Source: Entomortierella parvispora (taxonomy: Eukaryota; Mortierellomycota; Mortierellomycetes; Mortierellales; Mortierellaceae). Taken from it: a stretch of 64,000 nucleotides of DNA. Shown one piece after another: positions 43,383 to 55,206 of the stretch (the first letter of the stretch is position 1; each line of letters begins with the position of its first letter). The notes below the pieces were generated by a model. It worked only from the letters and a program-made list of their open reading frames with translations. It was not told the origin of the DNA and ran no database searches. Location of the stretch: NCBI GenBank assembly GCA_963573315.1, contig OY752141.1:930001-994000 (forward strand), written 5' to 3'. The translations under genes and the position numbers were made by a program.

Positions 43383-44033
43383 TGCACAGTGTTCGACAAT
43401 AAGATGCAAGATGGTTATTTTTCTCTTGCACCTCAGTTACCGCTCCCTACTATTCGATATTAAAAATTAATTCCATCTTTCCTGAAGGACAAGGGATCAA
43501 CTGGTGACATTGAAGGGTCGATTCGAATCCATTGTTCAAACAGTGCTTGTAGGAGGGTTCCTTCCGGTAGGAACTGGTAAGCATGCATGGAACACAAGGC
43601 GACGGCCGAAAAGACACCCGGAGGACCGTGGCAGTCTTAACCAGGAAGCCGACACATCAACATGACCTAGAGCAGCCATTGACCTTTTGGGATGATATTG
43701 CCGCACAGCGGACAGGAGAGGGAGATGAACATCCGTGAGCAAAACGATTGAAAACCTAGGAGAGCGTGCTTGTGACACAAGATCGGTAGTGAGCCCAGAG
43801 TGGACTAGGGCACATTCGTTGAGAGAAAGGATAATGTCGATCAGGCTTCATGGACGCGGTCCAGTCTATGAACATCAAACAACGCCAGTACAGATGGATG
43901 TAATTTACAGATTATTGCTTTCTATGTATGGGGGTGATGATCTATAGTCTATAGTTGAATGCAAGATGTCAATGAAAGTTGGTTATTGATGGTTTGAGTG
44001 TCTGAACTGAAAAAAACAAACATCCGAGTCAAT
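43383..44033. other. Convergent 3' spacer
   Basis: About 650 nt between two convergent stop codons (43382 plus, 44034 minus). Only short ORFs are present; no gene, RNA or repeat was recognised. Confidence 0.6.
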
Positions 44034-45494
44034 TCAGACGTAATTCTTCCGAAGTTGAACAAGGAATCCAGTGTGCCCGACGGGCACATGCAAAGGTCGG
44101 CAGATCCAACCAACAGCGTCGTCCGGAATGTTATCTGGAGCAGTAGTCAACTCTGATCCATCCTCTTGGTCATCTGGGCCTGCAGAAGACGTTGCTGGCT
44201 TCAAGACTGAAACGGCGCCGAATCCTCCTACATGAACTCTTCCTTTGACTTTACTCCTAACAGCGGCCGACCGGACACTCCACTCTTTCCACCCAACTTC
44301 CAACACATTCTCGACAGAGCATCCGTGACAGTTGAGACGCATCCACTGAACGAGTTCTAGGACCTGGGACATGTTGACCATATACAGAACCATGGGTCGA
44401 TCAGCCTTCAACAACGGCAACAGGTCCAGGATGACAGATTTCGTATCCGGCAGGTCCAGACTAATCGCGTCATACTGATGTCCTTCTGGGTGAGGGTTCT
44501 TTGGCAAGTCCTCGTGGATCAAGTTGAGTTTCTTTCTCCGGAGTTCCAGATCGCTCAAGGGTCTTCCATCGGGGTGCGTGGGATCGATCCCTTCAATCAA
44601 CGAGGCCTTAAACTCTGGCGTTTGATCCGTTCCGTTCAATCGCTTGATAACCCGTTGCAATCCACCAGAGGATCTCCAGAAGGTGATACCAGGCCGGTAC
44701 ATGCCTCTCCAGAATTGCTCAATGTTCTTTTCAGCCTGCATCGAGTGAGCATCCCGGATGTCGACAGTGTCCAGATGAGATCCTTGAGCCATGATCGCCC
44801 GTTGGATATACATTGTCATTGATCCGTTGCCGGTGCCTGCCTCCAGAACATGTGCTCCCGGGAAGAGATCGAGCAGATGGACGGCAGAGGTCGTGTCCTT
44901 TGGGTACATGATGCTGGCCTGTCTCTTGACCTTGGTTGAATATCTATGGTTGTCACCATTGGCATTTAGTCATCACCAAGTACCAAGTCTATCTCGTATC
45001 TCTCACGCAACAGAATATATAAAAAATGCACTTACTCGTCAAGGGAGGGCCAGTGTAGTGTATACTTGGCACCTGTATTAGTCTTGACAGTGGAGAGAGG
45101 CTTTTGTCCCACGAGATCGTCATGGCGCAAGCGGCCGAGATTGTTATCACGGACAAGTCCTTTCTATTTTTGTCATTATATTGATCAAGTTAGTCAAGGT
45201 CCAAGCTGATCAAAAGAAGGGTAAAAGGTAAAGGACAAATACCTTCAAGGGGCCAAACAACCTTCGTTCACCATTGCTGTCGTTTATTACGAGGACATCG
45301 CCATATCTGAAAGAAGGGTCGATGTGGGGGGAGACTGGAGGAGGGGTGTCGGCGGAGGAAGGCGGGAGAGAGGAAAGGGTTCTTGTGGAATGGCGGAGGA
45401 GTGAAGGCAGACAAGATCTGGGGCCAGCCCATGATGCAGGGGTGGTAGCAGCCGTGGCCAAGAGACGGGACTTGGCTACAAGAGCGTGTGCCAT
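44034..45494 (-). CDS. Trm61/TRMT61B-type tRNA (adenine-N1) methyltransferase, probably mitochondrial
   Basis: Three exons, 45494-45243, 45163-45036 and 44943-44034, give 429 residues. The start ATG has a full Kozak context (cccaccATGg). The first 45 residues (MAHALVAKSRLLATAATTPA, then SLLRHSTRTLSSLPPS) are Arg/Ser/Ala-rich without acids, a mitochondrial presequence. Then come RYGDVLVINDSNGERRLFGP, GRLRHDDLVGQ (the conserved H-D-D-hydrophobic-G segment of the Trm61/TrmI family), KRQASIMYPKDTTSAVHLLD and the SAM-binding motif VLEAGTGNGSMT (about 159-170), and later YDAISLDLPD. The family makes 1-methyladenosine at tRNA position 58. A single-polypeptide mitochondrial enzyme of the TRMT61B kind fits better than cytosolic Trm61, which lacks a presequence and needs Trm6. 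There is a long insert between the SAM motif and DLPD. It diverges from PPM1. Confidence 0.85.
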
Positions 45495-45663
45495 GGTGGG
45501 ATCGACAGAAAAGGAGGACGGACGGAGGGCTGCATGCATGCATGTTGGGCTGATCAGCTTTTTTTCTTTTTTCTCATGTCTGGTCACGTGGCCAATGCTT
45601 TCTGTCTCGTCTTCAGGTCGCCTTCTCTTGTCCTCCTTCTCCTGCTTCTTCCTCCGCATTCAC

Positions 45664-45695
<32 letters not shown>

Positions 45696-45731
45696 TTCCA
45701 CTCATTCATCCACCCTATTTTAGCAAGCGCC
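45495..45731. promoter_or_regulatory. Divergent promoter between two SAM-methyltransferase genes, with C30 tract
   Basis: 237 nt separate the two start codons. The right half is strongly pyrimidine-rich and holds a run of 30 C at 45666-45695, ending 36 nt before the PPM1 ATG. Confidence 0.65.
45666..45695 (+). repeat. Poly(C) run of 30
   Basis: Thirty consecutive C, followed by ttcca. It lies in the probable 5' leader of the PP2A carboxyl methyltransferase gene and is the only long G/C homopolymer in the window. Confidence 0.9.
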
Positions 45732-47515
45732 ATGTCTGGAAATAGCAGTAATGGGCCTCCTCCCTTCTGGCCCGCGCCCCGTAAAAGTCCCTTTGGAGGA
45801 GGTCTCCCTCGCGACTCCCCAATGGACCCCCACATGGACAGCCCACGCATGGGTCGGGACGAAGTCATCAAGGGCACCGATGACGACGCCATCATTAGCA
45901 AACTGCAAGTGTCAATCCATTCTTCCCCACATTGCTCATTTCTTTTCCTCGGTCTCTTTGAGAGGCAGCATTAACCTGAAATGCATGCTATACTGATTCT
46001 CCCACGTTTTTGACCAATGCTAAACGGTTCAATAGTTCGGCCGTCAATCTCGGCTATCTTGATGATCCCTTTGTCAAGCACTTTGTTAAGAGACCATCGC
46101 GAAGACCGCCTCTGATCAACCGAGGTAATGCCCTCGCACCACGGATCATACGACGCGATCCCGAACCTGTGAACGCAGACCTGACGCGATTTTGTTTTTC
46201 CCTTTTTTTTATTGTAGGCTCGTACCTTAGGACGCGTTCATTGGACATGGTTGCCGAGAATTTTATCAAGAGCGACTTGGTATGTCCGGCTGGAGTCGAG
46301 TCAGGATCTATACCGACCTCTATGCAGACAAAAAAGCAGATCGTCTCTCTTGGCTGTGGGTCTGATACGCGGTATTTCAAGCTCAAGGTAAATCCTGGGA
46401 TCTTGAGAGCAGTTATCAAAAAAGACAAAACTTGATCTGTTGGATTGACAAATGTTATTGTATTTGAATTAGACCAAGGGCTTGTCTGTGCACAAGTATT
46501 TCGAAATTGATTTTCAAGAGTCGACCGCAAAGAAGGCTGTTGTCATCAAGAAGAATAAGGCCTTCACGGATGTTATCGCGGATCCCGATCTCAAGCTGGG
46601 TATGTAGAGCGTGTAGATCATTTCTCCCTTTGTCTTTATGCTCTCCTAATATTATCTTTCGACGTGCAAAAAAGGACTTGGTGGAACGGAGCTCTATGCA
46701 AAGGACTATTGTTTACTTTCGGGTGATCTGCGCGAGTTTACAGAAGTGATTGTACCGAAATTACTAGCTAATGGGTTTGACACTAGGTATGCTGTGACCA
46801 AACCTATGACTGCAGGATATGTGCCGACAAAAGTGCTTCTTCTGACTCATTCTTTCTTTTTCTTGTAAATATAGCTTGCCAACTCTGTTTCTATCGGAAT
46901 GCGTTTTGATCTACATTCAACCGCAGGATTCGGACAGGATTGTGGAATGGGTCGGCGCCAACATGTCGGCTTCATTGTTTGTTTTGTATGAACAAATTAA
47001 TCCCACGGATGCATTTGGAGCAATGATGCTGAGGAATCTAAAGGTACATTATATATTGCAAACGAGTAACCCTGAAAAGCGTTGTTTACCTATATACCGT
47101 GTTAAACAATCATGCTTTGAATCTTAGGCTCGCCGAATCGAGTTACCAGGGATTCATGCTTATCCGTCTTTGAAGAGTCAGGAGGAACGTTTTACCTCTA
47201 GAGGCTGGATCAAGGCAAAGGCCATCGATATGAACAACCTTCACAGCTCCTTGTCGGAAGAGGAAATGAGGCGGTAAGAATCCGAATATACCCAGTCCCT
47301 TGGCATGTTTGCATTTACTTATAATGATGTATTGCTATTATTTATAAAACGACAATAGGATATCGGGCCTCGAGATTTTTGATGAGGTGGAAGAGTGGCA
47401 ATTACTTGCCAGCCATTATTGCGTAGCATGGGCATACCACGTTCGCGAAGATCCACAACTGACAAAGAATCGACAAGGAATGATCCAATTACTTGACATA
47501 GCTGTTTCTGGATAA
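45732..47515 (+). CDS. PPM1: Leucine carboxyl methyltransferase 1 (PP2A methyltransferase Ppm1)
   Basis: Eight exons, 45732-45904, 46036-46124, 46218-46387, 46473-46599, 46675-46786, 46875-47043, 47128-47273 and 47359-47515, give 380 residues. Conserved blocks are GTDDDAIISKLSAVNLGYLD, then DPFVKHF, GSYLRTRSLDMVAENFI, the SAM motif QIVSLGCGSDTRYFKL, YFEIDFQESTAKKAVVIKKN, FLSECVLIYIQPQDSDRIVE and FVLYEQINPTDAFGAMM. The enzyme methylates the C-terminal leucine of the PP2A catalytic subunit in the cytosol, favouring holoenzyme assembly. The first intron begins GC (gcaagt) rather than GT; only that donor restores the conserved KLSAVNLGYLDD junction. The N-terminal 50 residues are disordered and Pro-rich. 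It is divergent to the Trm61-type gene and convergent with SED5 (130 nt between stops). Confidence 0.93.
45905..46035 (+). other. GC-AG intron of PPM1
   Basis: Donor act|gcaagt and acceptor atag|ttcgg. The GT alternative five bases downstream gives the wrong phase for the next exon, while the GC donor joins AAA-CT to T-TCG-GCC and rebuilds KLSAVNLG. The +1 to +6 sequence GCAAGT is the usual context of functional GC donors. Confidence 0.8.
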
Positions 47516-47645
47516 AGAATCCTTCTGGAGCATTCAGCATCTTGCTAAAGAGCTTTAATTCATGGCTCTGTTCATTCCACATCTCTGGATAATGGCGAGG
47601 TCTTTTTATTTTTTATTTTGTTGTTCTAGTTCAACAATAAGGTGT

Positions 47646-49225
47646 TCATGAAACAAGAGAAACGACCAAGAAGACAAAGATAATGGTCAAAAAGATCTTG
47701 ATCATCAATGAGCGGTCCGAGGACAGGTTCCGGTAATAACGAAGCAATTGATTCTGGGCTTCATTGATATTCATTTCGATGTCGTCCGTATTGGCCTCAA
47801 TCCTCTGGACAGTATCACGCTGCTCAGCAACCATCTGGGCTAGTTGTTGAAAGATTCCACCAAGTTCCTGCAAAGTGGACTCGACCGCCTCAATGGCTGT
47901 GGATCGGTTTTGAACGTACTTTAAACAATGGCATCAAAAAATGAATATCGAGTTAGCTATGGTGTCATTCAAGAGGTGGTTGATAATCAAGGAAAAAAAG
48001 CTTGGAAAGTAAGGCCGTACCTGTTCCGCATGGGGGGCATGTTGTTGCTGTTGAAAGAGCATCGAGGCTGGACCAGCAGACTCGGAGTCATCTTCATACT
48101 GTCCATTATAGTCATCAGCGCGTCCACTGCCTCCTTTACGCCTATGTACACTCTGACTGCTATATGGATCGATATCCGAGGATCCATTGGAGTATTGGTG
48201 TGGAGGTTGCGACATGGCCGTAGCTGAGGGTGGTCGATTGGGTGGTGGTTGCACGTAAGGAGATGTCCGTCCGTGTGCTGGGGGTATACTGCCGTTACTA
48301 GGATATTGTGAAGGCGTGGGTGTGGTAGGAACGAGACCGATGGGCGATCGAGTGGTGTTGCGCAAAGGTGATAAAATACTGCTAGGAGGCAACAACGATT
48401 GTTGCTGTTGATTCTGTCCTTGATGCTGGCCATGTGGCTGAGATGAGTTTAACAGTTGCTCCTGTCTCTTCTTTGTTGCCTGCATGCTCTATTCCCACGA
48501 GAGTAGCAATGGCATTGTGTTAGTCCTCTGCAGCAACTTTGTCATTGTTTCAAAGCGCCTTGACTCTTCTGGCGAATGTTCATTTACCTCTGTTCGGATC
48601 TCAAGCGCCTCTTTAAATCCCATGCTTGTGTTGGCCAATTTGGATTGCAAGATGATAACAACATTTCCTGAATGCTCATCCATCTGTCTGGTAGATCTGT
48701 TTCCTTTAGCTGTAGTCGCTCGAACATGTTGCTGCAGGGCTAAGATTTGCGCGTTGAGGCGTGAAAGATCCTGCTTGATGACAAAAGTCAGCTCCTAAAA
48801 AGATTCGAAAGAATGGAAAATACTCGATGTCAGTCAGGGGATAGCTGCGTCTGTAGATCATGGTCCGGGCATAAAAGTTCTTACAGAGATTTCCACTGGC
48901 CGGTCGTCAAACATCGCCTTCTTTTTCACCACTAAGTCCCAGAGTTGACGAGATGAGGTCATGCTGCATGTTAGCAATTCACATCCCCTGTAGTAATGCA
49001 AATGGGTTGACATTGTGGATCTCGCATACATTTTGTCAGCTTTTGCAGTTTTGAATTCGTCTCTGTAATGTCCTTTCCAATGGATGAGGCAAGATGCGAG
49101 AACTCTGCGTAGGCGATGGCATCCTTGCCCGTTCTCCTGGCATGGTTGTTGGTTTGTCTGTGATGCAGCTGCCCTCTGCTGAGCAGTGAGTTGACGGCGG
49201 CTTTGAATTCAGCAGTCCGGTCCAT
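47646..49225 (-). CDS. SED5: Syntaxin 5/Sed5, Golgi Qa-SNARE
   Basis: Five exons, 49225-49030, 48931-48885, 48794-48588, 48488-48021 and 47918-47646, give 396 residues. The start MDRTAEFKAAVNSLLSRGQL fits the Sed5 N-peptide that binds the Sly1-type SM protein. The Habc region includes NSKLQKLTKLVKKKAMFDDR, then PVEISELTFVIKQDLSRLNA, and HSGNVVIILQSKLANTSMGF with KEALEIRTE. A long Gln/Pro/Ser-rich linker follows. The SNARE motif starts at YVQNRSTAIEAVESTLQELG, then GIFQQLAQMVAEQRDTVQRI with the central Gln in VAEQ. The tail is one membrane helix (SLMIKIFLTIIFVFLVVSLV). It drives ER-to-Golgi and intra-Golgi fusion. It is tail-anchored, a type of client of the GET pathway (see the Get5-like gene). 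An upstream in-frame ATG exists but the N-peptide favours 49225. Confidence 0.92.
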
Positions 49226-49520
49226 GCGTATGTGTGCGTGTGTATGTGTAAGTGTGTCTAGATTTCCTGCTGTCCAAAGATGCTGAGCTGAAGTTGACGA
49301 TAGGGTGGGAGCAAGGATGATGATGAAGAAAAGATGCGAGTGATGGGAGGAGCACAGACGCATCCACGTCGCAGCCCGCCACGCGCCCTTTCTTGCTTTT
49401 GATGGGTCACGTGCCCATACTTTTTTTGGGACCAATCTGAAAAACTCAAAGACAGACGGAGGCTGTCTTCACGGTAGGGACATAGTAATTTTCTTTCTTT
49501 CATCTTCTATGTTTTCTAAA

Positions 49521-52500
49521 CTACGTAGACCAGATCGAGCTCACAAGCGACTTGAGTTTGTCGCGTCGACGGCCGCTCTCCTGCTCATGGTGCGTGCTGT
49601 TCTGGCTTGTGCTCCGATCCCTCCGGATGGTATCCTGATGGGCCACTCCAAGCATAGTGCCGGTACCCGCACGTCCAATGATCTCAGACAAGGGCCCATC
49701 AACTCCACGACCCCCAGGGCTGTATCCAAGGGACCCGGTAGATCCAGAGGGACCTCCCGATCCAGAAGATGTCCTATCCATCATCGTCGACATGAATCCT
49801 GCTACGCCCCGTCGTGGATCAATTTCGGGCACAGGGGCATGAAGGGACTCCATTTCCAGCGATCTCCACAACTCTAGAACGCTCTCCAGCTTTTCGGGTG
49901 GGCAGCACGCCAGCGCATACCCAACAACTGTGAGTCGTCTGTTGTAGTCTCGACCTGCAGATTCATTCCCGACCTGCAAAAAGATTTCCCAAGGTTTTCT
50001 CGCCTCTGGGTCTGTATCCTCAAAGTTGGGTGAGTCAAGGGACTGCTTGCTACGCATCGACATGGATGTACCCGAACGCGACCCTGGTTGCGAAGTTGTA
50101 GGAGAATCGGTTTTTGAATCCTCTTCGACACCGGTTGTTGAGTTGAAGCTGGTGCTTTTGACAACACGCTTGACCTTGGGGGAGCCATCAGGGGTCATAT
50201 CGACGGCCCCGCTTATCTTCATCAAGTCCATGAGTCGATCGGACTGTTGGATAGCAAAGACATGGTTCCGCTCCTTCAATGCGGCTTCGATGAGGATACC
50301 CACGACTTGAATCTCGATTTGCTGTCGCAACGCCTTCTTTAGACCTACGCCTGTCACTTTGATTGCCAATTCCAGCATGGCTTCATGATCTCGATATGCA
50401 TTCTCCTGGGTCATGATCAATCGCCTCACGAGTGAAAGCCGGTTCTCTGTAGACCTGATCTGGAGCGGAAGAATAACGGCGTTCGTACCAGGCGCAGTCA
50501 GTTTATACGTCGATGTCATAAAATTAGTCGCCTCAATCAGATCCATCTCCCGCCGGATATTAGTTGTCTCGGGGAGGACTTTCAGGCTATGTGATTTTCA
50601 AAAAAAAAAAAAAAAAAAAGCAGTAATTCGGGTGTTAGTGGTGCCTGGCCTTCGTTCTCTATTCCGCAAAGCATTTTGGGCTCGAGTGTTACCAGTCATA
50701 GGCCATCTTCATCAATCCTTGGTGTCGGTTTCCAGAGCTCGCGTTGTTGTACATCTCGTTAGAACTATCAATCACCAACTTTTCAGCCGTCGCAAGTCTC
50801 AATGGTGGAAGTTGTCCTGGAGGGAAGACGATGGCTTTCGCAAGCTCGAATTCTAGTGAAGTTCAAAAAAAAATATACCGTTAGAATTCAGAAAGTCAGA
50901 CAGATACCCTGTTTTCTACCAGGAATTTGAGTGCAGCACGTACTACCGCAGCTGAGCACTCCTGCGAGATATTCTCTATATATGTCTTGCTCTGAAACCA
51001 AGTTCATAACGCCACCGCCTTGCTCATCTTCTCGAAGACGCAACAAATCTTCTAGCAACAACATCCACTCGTCATCGCTTTCAAAGCGTTCGCCCATCTT
51101 TTCAGGTCCACCGCTCGCAAGACGAGCCATCTTGGTAATCATTTGAAGCTGATTCGCTTCAGAGTCAGAGTTTTCCAGGAACCAGGAGAGTCGAACTGGA
51201 AGGTCATAACGCGCCAATGTCTCGGCCGCAGTCAAGTGGCGCTCCAGAGTATCCAACGCGTGCTGCATGAGTCCCTGAGTTGGTGCATACTTCACAAAGG
51301 CGGGGTACATATTGAGTGGGTCCAGTTGCTGTGGTATCCTTGAGCGGTCTGGCACCAAAGAGGAGCTGTGTCCATCTGCAGGGAGGAAGATATCCTTCCT
51401 GAGTTCGGCTCGGCGCACTTTATCCACAGCTTCGTCGACTTCTTCTGTCTGCTCAAACATCGGGAGGCACACAATCATGTTGCTCATCACTTTCCATTCA
51501 TGGACAGTTCTGCAGCCATACATGCAAGAAAGTGTCAGCCAGGACAAGTCCATGTCGTTGCTGATGATACGTTCTTCTGGCTCGTACACCGGTTTGGATG
51601 CTTCCACTACGGCGCCAACCCATGCAAGATGTTCCGGACTCTGACTAAGTAGATACGCGTAAAGGTAGGACATGGGGTTGTGGACATCCAATCCTGATGG
51701 CAACCCTTGTCCAGGAGCATGGTTCTGATCGTGTCTTTGCCAGCGCTTTGGAATGATAACGGTCAAGTATGGTAACACCAAATGTCGAATGTCAGACACA
51801 ATCGTTGTGTCATCACTCATGGATAGGCACAGCTGCACGACCTGCATTGGGTCCATTAACGAAAAGCGCTCCAACGAGAGGTCCAGGATGGTGTTTGTCC
51901 AAAGGTCCCTAGCTTGTGGGCCTCGATTTTGGGGCTTAATCTCGTACAAAAGCTTGCATAGGATACCGAGATCCTCGCTGATGCTCTCCAGATGCTGAAT
52001 ATTATTGTTCGTTCCATACTGAATCAAACGACGCGCTTCAATCATCTGTCCTGCCGCTCTGTCGATTTCCAGAGCGCGATGAATATACCAGTCAGTGAGA
52101 ACCTCGTTCGGGATCGGAAACGCAATTGGGGAAGGCACGATCTGGTCAACTTCTTTGGTGATCAAGTCCAGGTCAAGCGATGCAGCCTCGCTTCCACCAT
52201 GAGCGGCCTTCCTCTCCTCGACGACCATGGCCTGCTGGCGAAGATAGTTGTCCATTTCGTGATCAACAGAACCGAATATTACTTTCCTGAACTCTGGGAC
52301 CTCTACCCAATCCATGTCCCTCCATGAAAGGTCTTGGATCCATCGAGCCTCTGATACACTCTTGGAATCAATCCTGGGTAAGAGATCGCGGTACAAGGCG
52401 GTTGGGCAGGTCTCGGGTATCCGACCAACGATCGCGAGTCGCCATGGCCATGTTTCTCGATTATGTCGTGTAAAGAGCGTCCTGACTCCTTGAACGAACT

Positions 52501-55206
52501 CTGCCTCTGCGTAAAGACATGCTTGACCAGCAAGATCCACGTCCCGGAAAGTCGAGTACGAACCCGTCAACGATGGAGGGGCGCGAGCTCCACGACTCTC
52601 CAAGTCATCCGCAAGAGGGTCAAGCGGATCGTACCCAGGATTCTGGGATTGCCGACGACCAATAGTCCTTGCTTCTTCCAAGGCACGCGCTTCCGCTTCC
52701 GCCTTCATCAGCTCGGTGTAGGTCGAAAGCCTGTTCAAGTATTTGAAGAAGTACCACCGGTACTGACACCACCGAATATCTTGGTCTGAAAGTTCAACGT
52801 CTTGCAACGCTCTACAAGCCTGAGCTATCATGGGCTCGCCGGATGCAGCAGCACGGATCCAGCTGATCTTTGTATCTGCAGATAGCCCACACCTAGCGAT
52901 GATGTCGTCCATCAAGCCATCCGTAAGTCGCAGCCCGTACTCAAGTAGCATCCTGACACTTCCCAGGTCATCAGTTTGGGTATCAAGGCAGCTGGAGAGA
53001 ACCCAATCCTTGTCTGTTATCTTTCCAAGCAAGTCTGAGACAAGATCCGCACTGAAATGTGTCAATAGTTGCCACTGGTACTGGTATATAGTATCAGTAT
53101 CGAGCTCGTACGTGTTGGCGATCGACAAGGCAGACGCGAACTCCCTTGCTTCCAATTTTCGATGGAGAAGCTCTTCTGGAGGCACCCTGAGGAGTCTGTA
53201 TAGACTTAGCGTCCGCTTCGGCACCAGGATCAGCTTTTGTCGTTTGGCGCGATGCTCTTCCACTTCCTTGGACTCGAAGTATTTCGATAGCTGGGCAATC
53301 CACTTGAACAGCAGACCCTCGTTACCCATCATCTGCGCAATCTCCTGTTCTGATGGCTCTCCCAAAGCCTTATCTTCCTGCTCCGACATCATGATCCAAC
53401 GTTCGCCAACGACACGAGCGCGAATCATCCTCGTAATCTCCTCGATCACAAAAACTTGCTCGTCATGTGCCTTAAATCCGGCGTTGGTGAATTCGAGACA
53501 AGAAGCAAAAACCTTGGGCTCTTGACCCAAGATGTTCACTAGCTCGGGGATCTGAAGGACTATCATGGCGCCACTCTCATAGCCTAAAAGAATCGCATCT
53601 TTAGTCCAGAATCGCATGGAAACGCAACGACCGTTGACTACTCCGATCAGATGTGAAGATGTTCCATTCGATTGATATTCCTTCACCAGCTTCTGAAATT
53701 CGTTGAATGAAAGACCGCTGTGTTCCTTGGACCGAGCAAAGTAGTTGAGATGATCACTATCCCAGCTCGTTTTCGCATTTCCACCGTGTTCTTGCGAGAT
53801 TGTCCAGCTTGTAAGTGTTCCTGACCCATCCAAAGACAACACGCCGTACTTTTCATGTCCCACAACAGTGATTACGGATTTCTTTGTCAGATCGGCATCC
53901 CGCTCTGTGAGCTTTTGAAGAGTTTGAGTAACGGTGGCGATTCCTGCTGGCAGTTTCGATGGCTCTGCCGCTGGTCCAATTTGACTAGTAGTACTATCAG
54001 CAGTTGTTTCCAATGTCCCATTCGATTTGTAGCGTTTGTAGTAGGGCGGATCATGCTCGATAGCCCAAAACATGACGCCAGAACGATCTTCATCTTCTAT
54101 TTGATTAACGATAACGGGTTAACAAGTGAAGGCATTTGGTATCGGCGATCGCCATGCTATCAAAATAACTAACCTGACGCGTCCTTGCGCTGTAAAAATG
54201 CACCGCCAATACAAAGGATCCCCGTTTTCTCGTCTATGCTCGCGCATGCTACCGTCCGGAACCAAGGACTGAAGTTAAATTGATGAAAGCAGACAAAGTA
54301 CCCTGGATCGGAGAATCCTTCGCGAGGCCAGGTAGTCTGCCGAGGGGTAATGAGGGACTGTGTTGCCAGGAGTGACCGTCGATGTTGGAGTCGTTTACTT
54401 CTAGGGTCGTCCAGACTTGGTGATGTTGGATCGGAATCTGAATAATCCAAGGCCTCGGGGGAATTGAAAAGGTAGCTTCGGAGGACGCCGTCAAAAGTGA
54501 TTGTGAATAGCTCGTACGCGTAATTCTGGCCATGATATTTTAATCCGAATCCTTCGCCATTCTTGCTCTTCCTGAAGTTGCTGAACCCGAGGTAACTCAG
54601 GGGCTCGACAAAGAGATGATTAGACGCGCTGATGGACGCGTTTTCCTCTGTCTCCTGCGCTTGAAGTCGATCCCTGGGGACGATAGTGCCGACCAATCGA
54701 CCTTTGACGTCTACAATCTCGATGGTGCCATCACTAAAACTCCTAGCAATTAACTTTGAGTCGTGACTCCAGGCGATCTTTCGCCACTTTGGGTATAAAT
54801 CCTGTCCTCTGCCCGCGCCCCAGACGGCATGGACCACTTGATAGTCCGAATTGAGAGTTCTGAATTCGAGCTTGTCTTCATGGTTCACAGCCAAAAACTG
54901 GCTGTCGGGACTGAGGGCGATCTGCCAGGCAGATTTCAGAGGGGTGAGGGTTGAGGCGATGCCAGACGGGACGGTGGTGGTAAGGAAGAGAGGAGAGATA
55001 TTGGCGGCGACGCGTCGCAGGAACCAGTTTCTCCATTCGGCAAGTCTCCTCTTTGTGTCCTTGTCAAGGATGGTGAGTTGCTGTTGGCGTGAAGCATTGA
55101 ATTGTGCTTGTGCATTGGATGTGGAAGCAGTAGTGGAAGCCTGGTCAGGACTGGGTGTCCAGATGGCGACCGTGTCGATATCGTAGAGCAACCGTTGCTT
55201 CTCCAT
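49521..55206 (-). CDS. NBAS/Sec39-type protein of the ER vesicle-tethering (Dsl1/NRZ) complex
   Basis: Four exons, 55206-54174, 54096-50908, 50852-50693 and 50586-49521, give 1815 residues. The N-terminus (MEKQRLLYDIDTVAIWTPSP, then SAWQIALSPDSQFLAVNHED, WRKIAWSHDSKLIARSFSDG and TIEIVDVKGRLVG) is the beta-propeller of NBAS-type proteins. The long helical Sec39 part includes ALSIANTYELDTDTIYQYQW, then DLLGKITDKDWVLSSCLDTQ and RMLLEYGLRLTDG, and ends in ELAKAIVFPPGQLPPLRLA and SSGNRHQGLMKMAYDCLKVL. This complex receives COPI vesicles at the ER together with Tip20/Rint1- and Dsl1/ZW10-type subunits. The length is much greater than yeast Sec39 (about 700 residues) and closer to animal NBAS, as in non-yeast fungi. 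The last 300 residues are Ser/Gly-rich and disordered. The frame is open upstream of 55206, but similarity begins there. Confidence 0.9.

Noticed and set aside
43500-43550. Possible tRNA T-arm (gattcgaatcc)
   Set aside because: No matching acceptor, D or anticodon stems could be folded around it.
49030-49435. Upstream in-frame extension of SED5
   Set aside because: The Sed5 N-peptide begins at MDRTAEF (49225); the extension is unlike any syntaxin N-terminus and lies in the likely leader.
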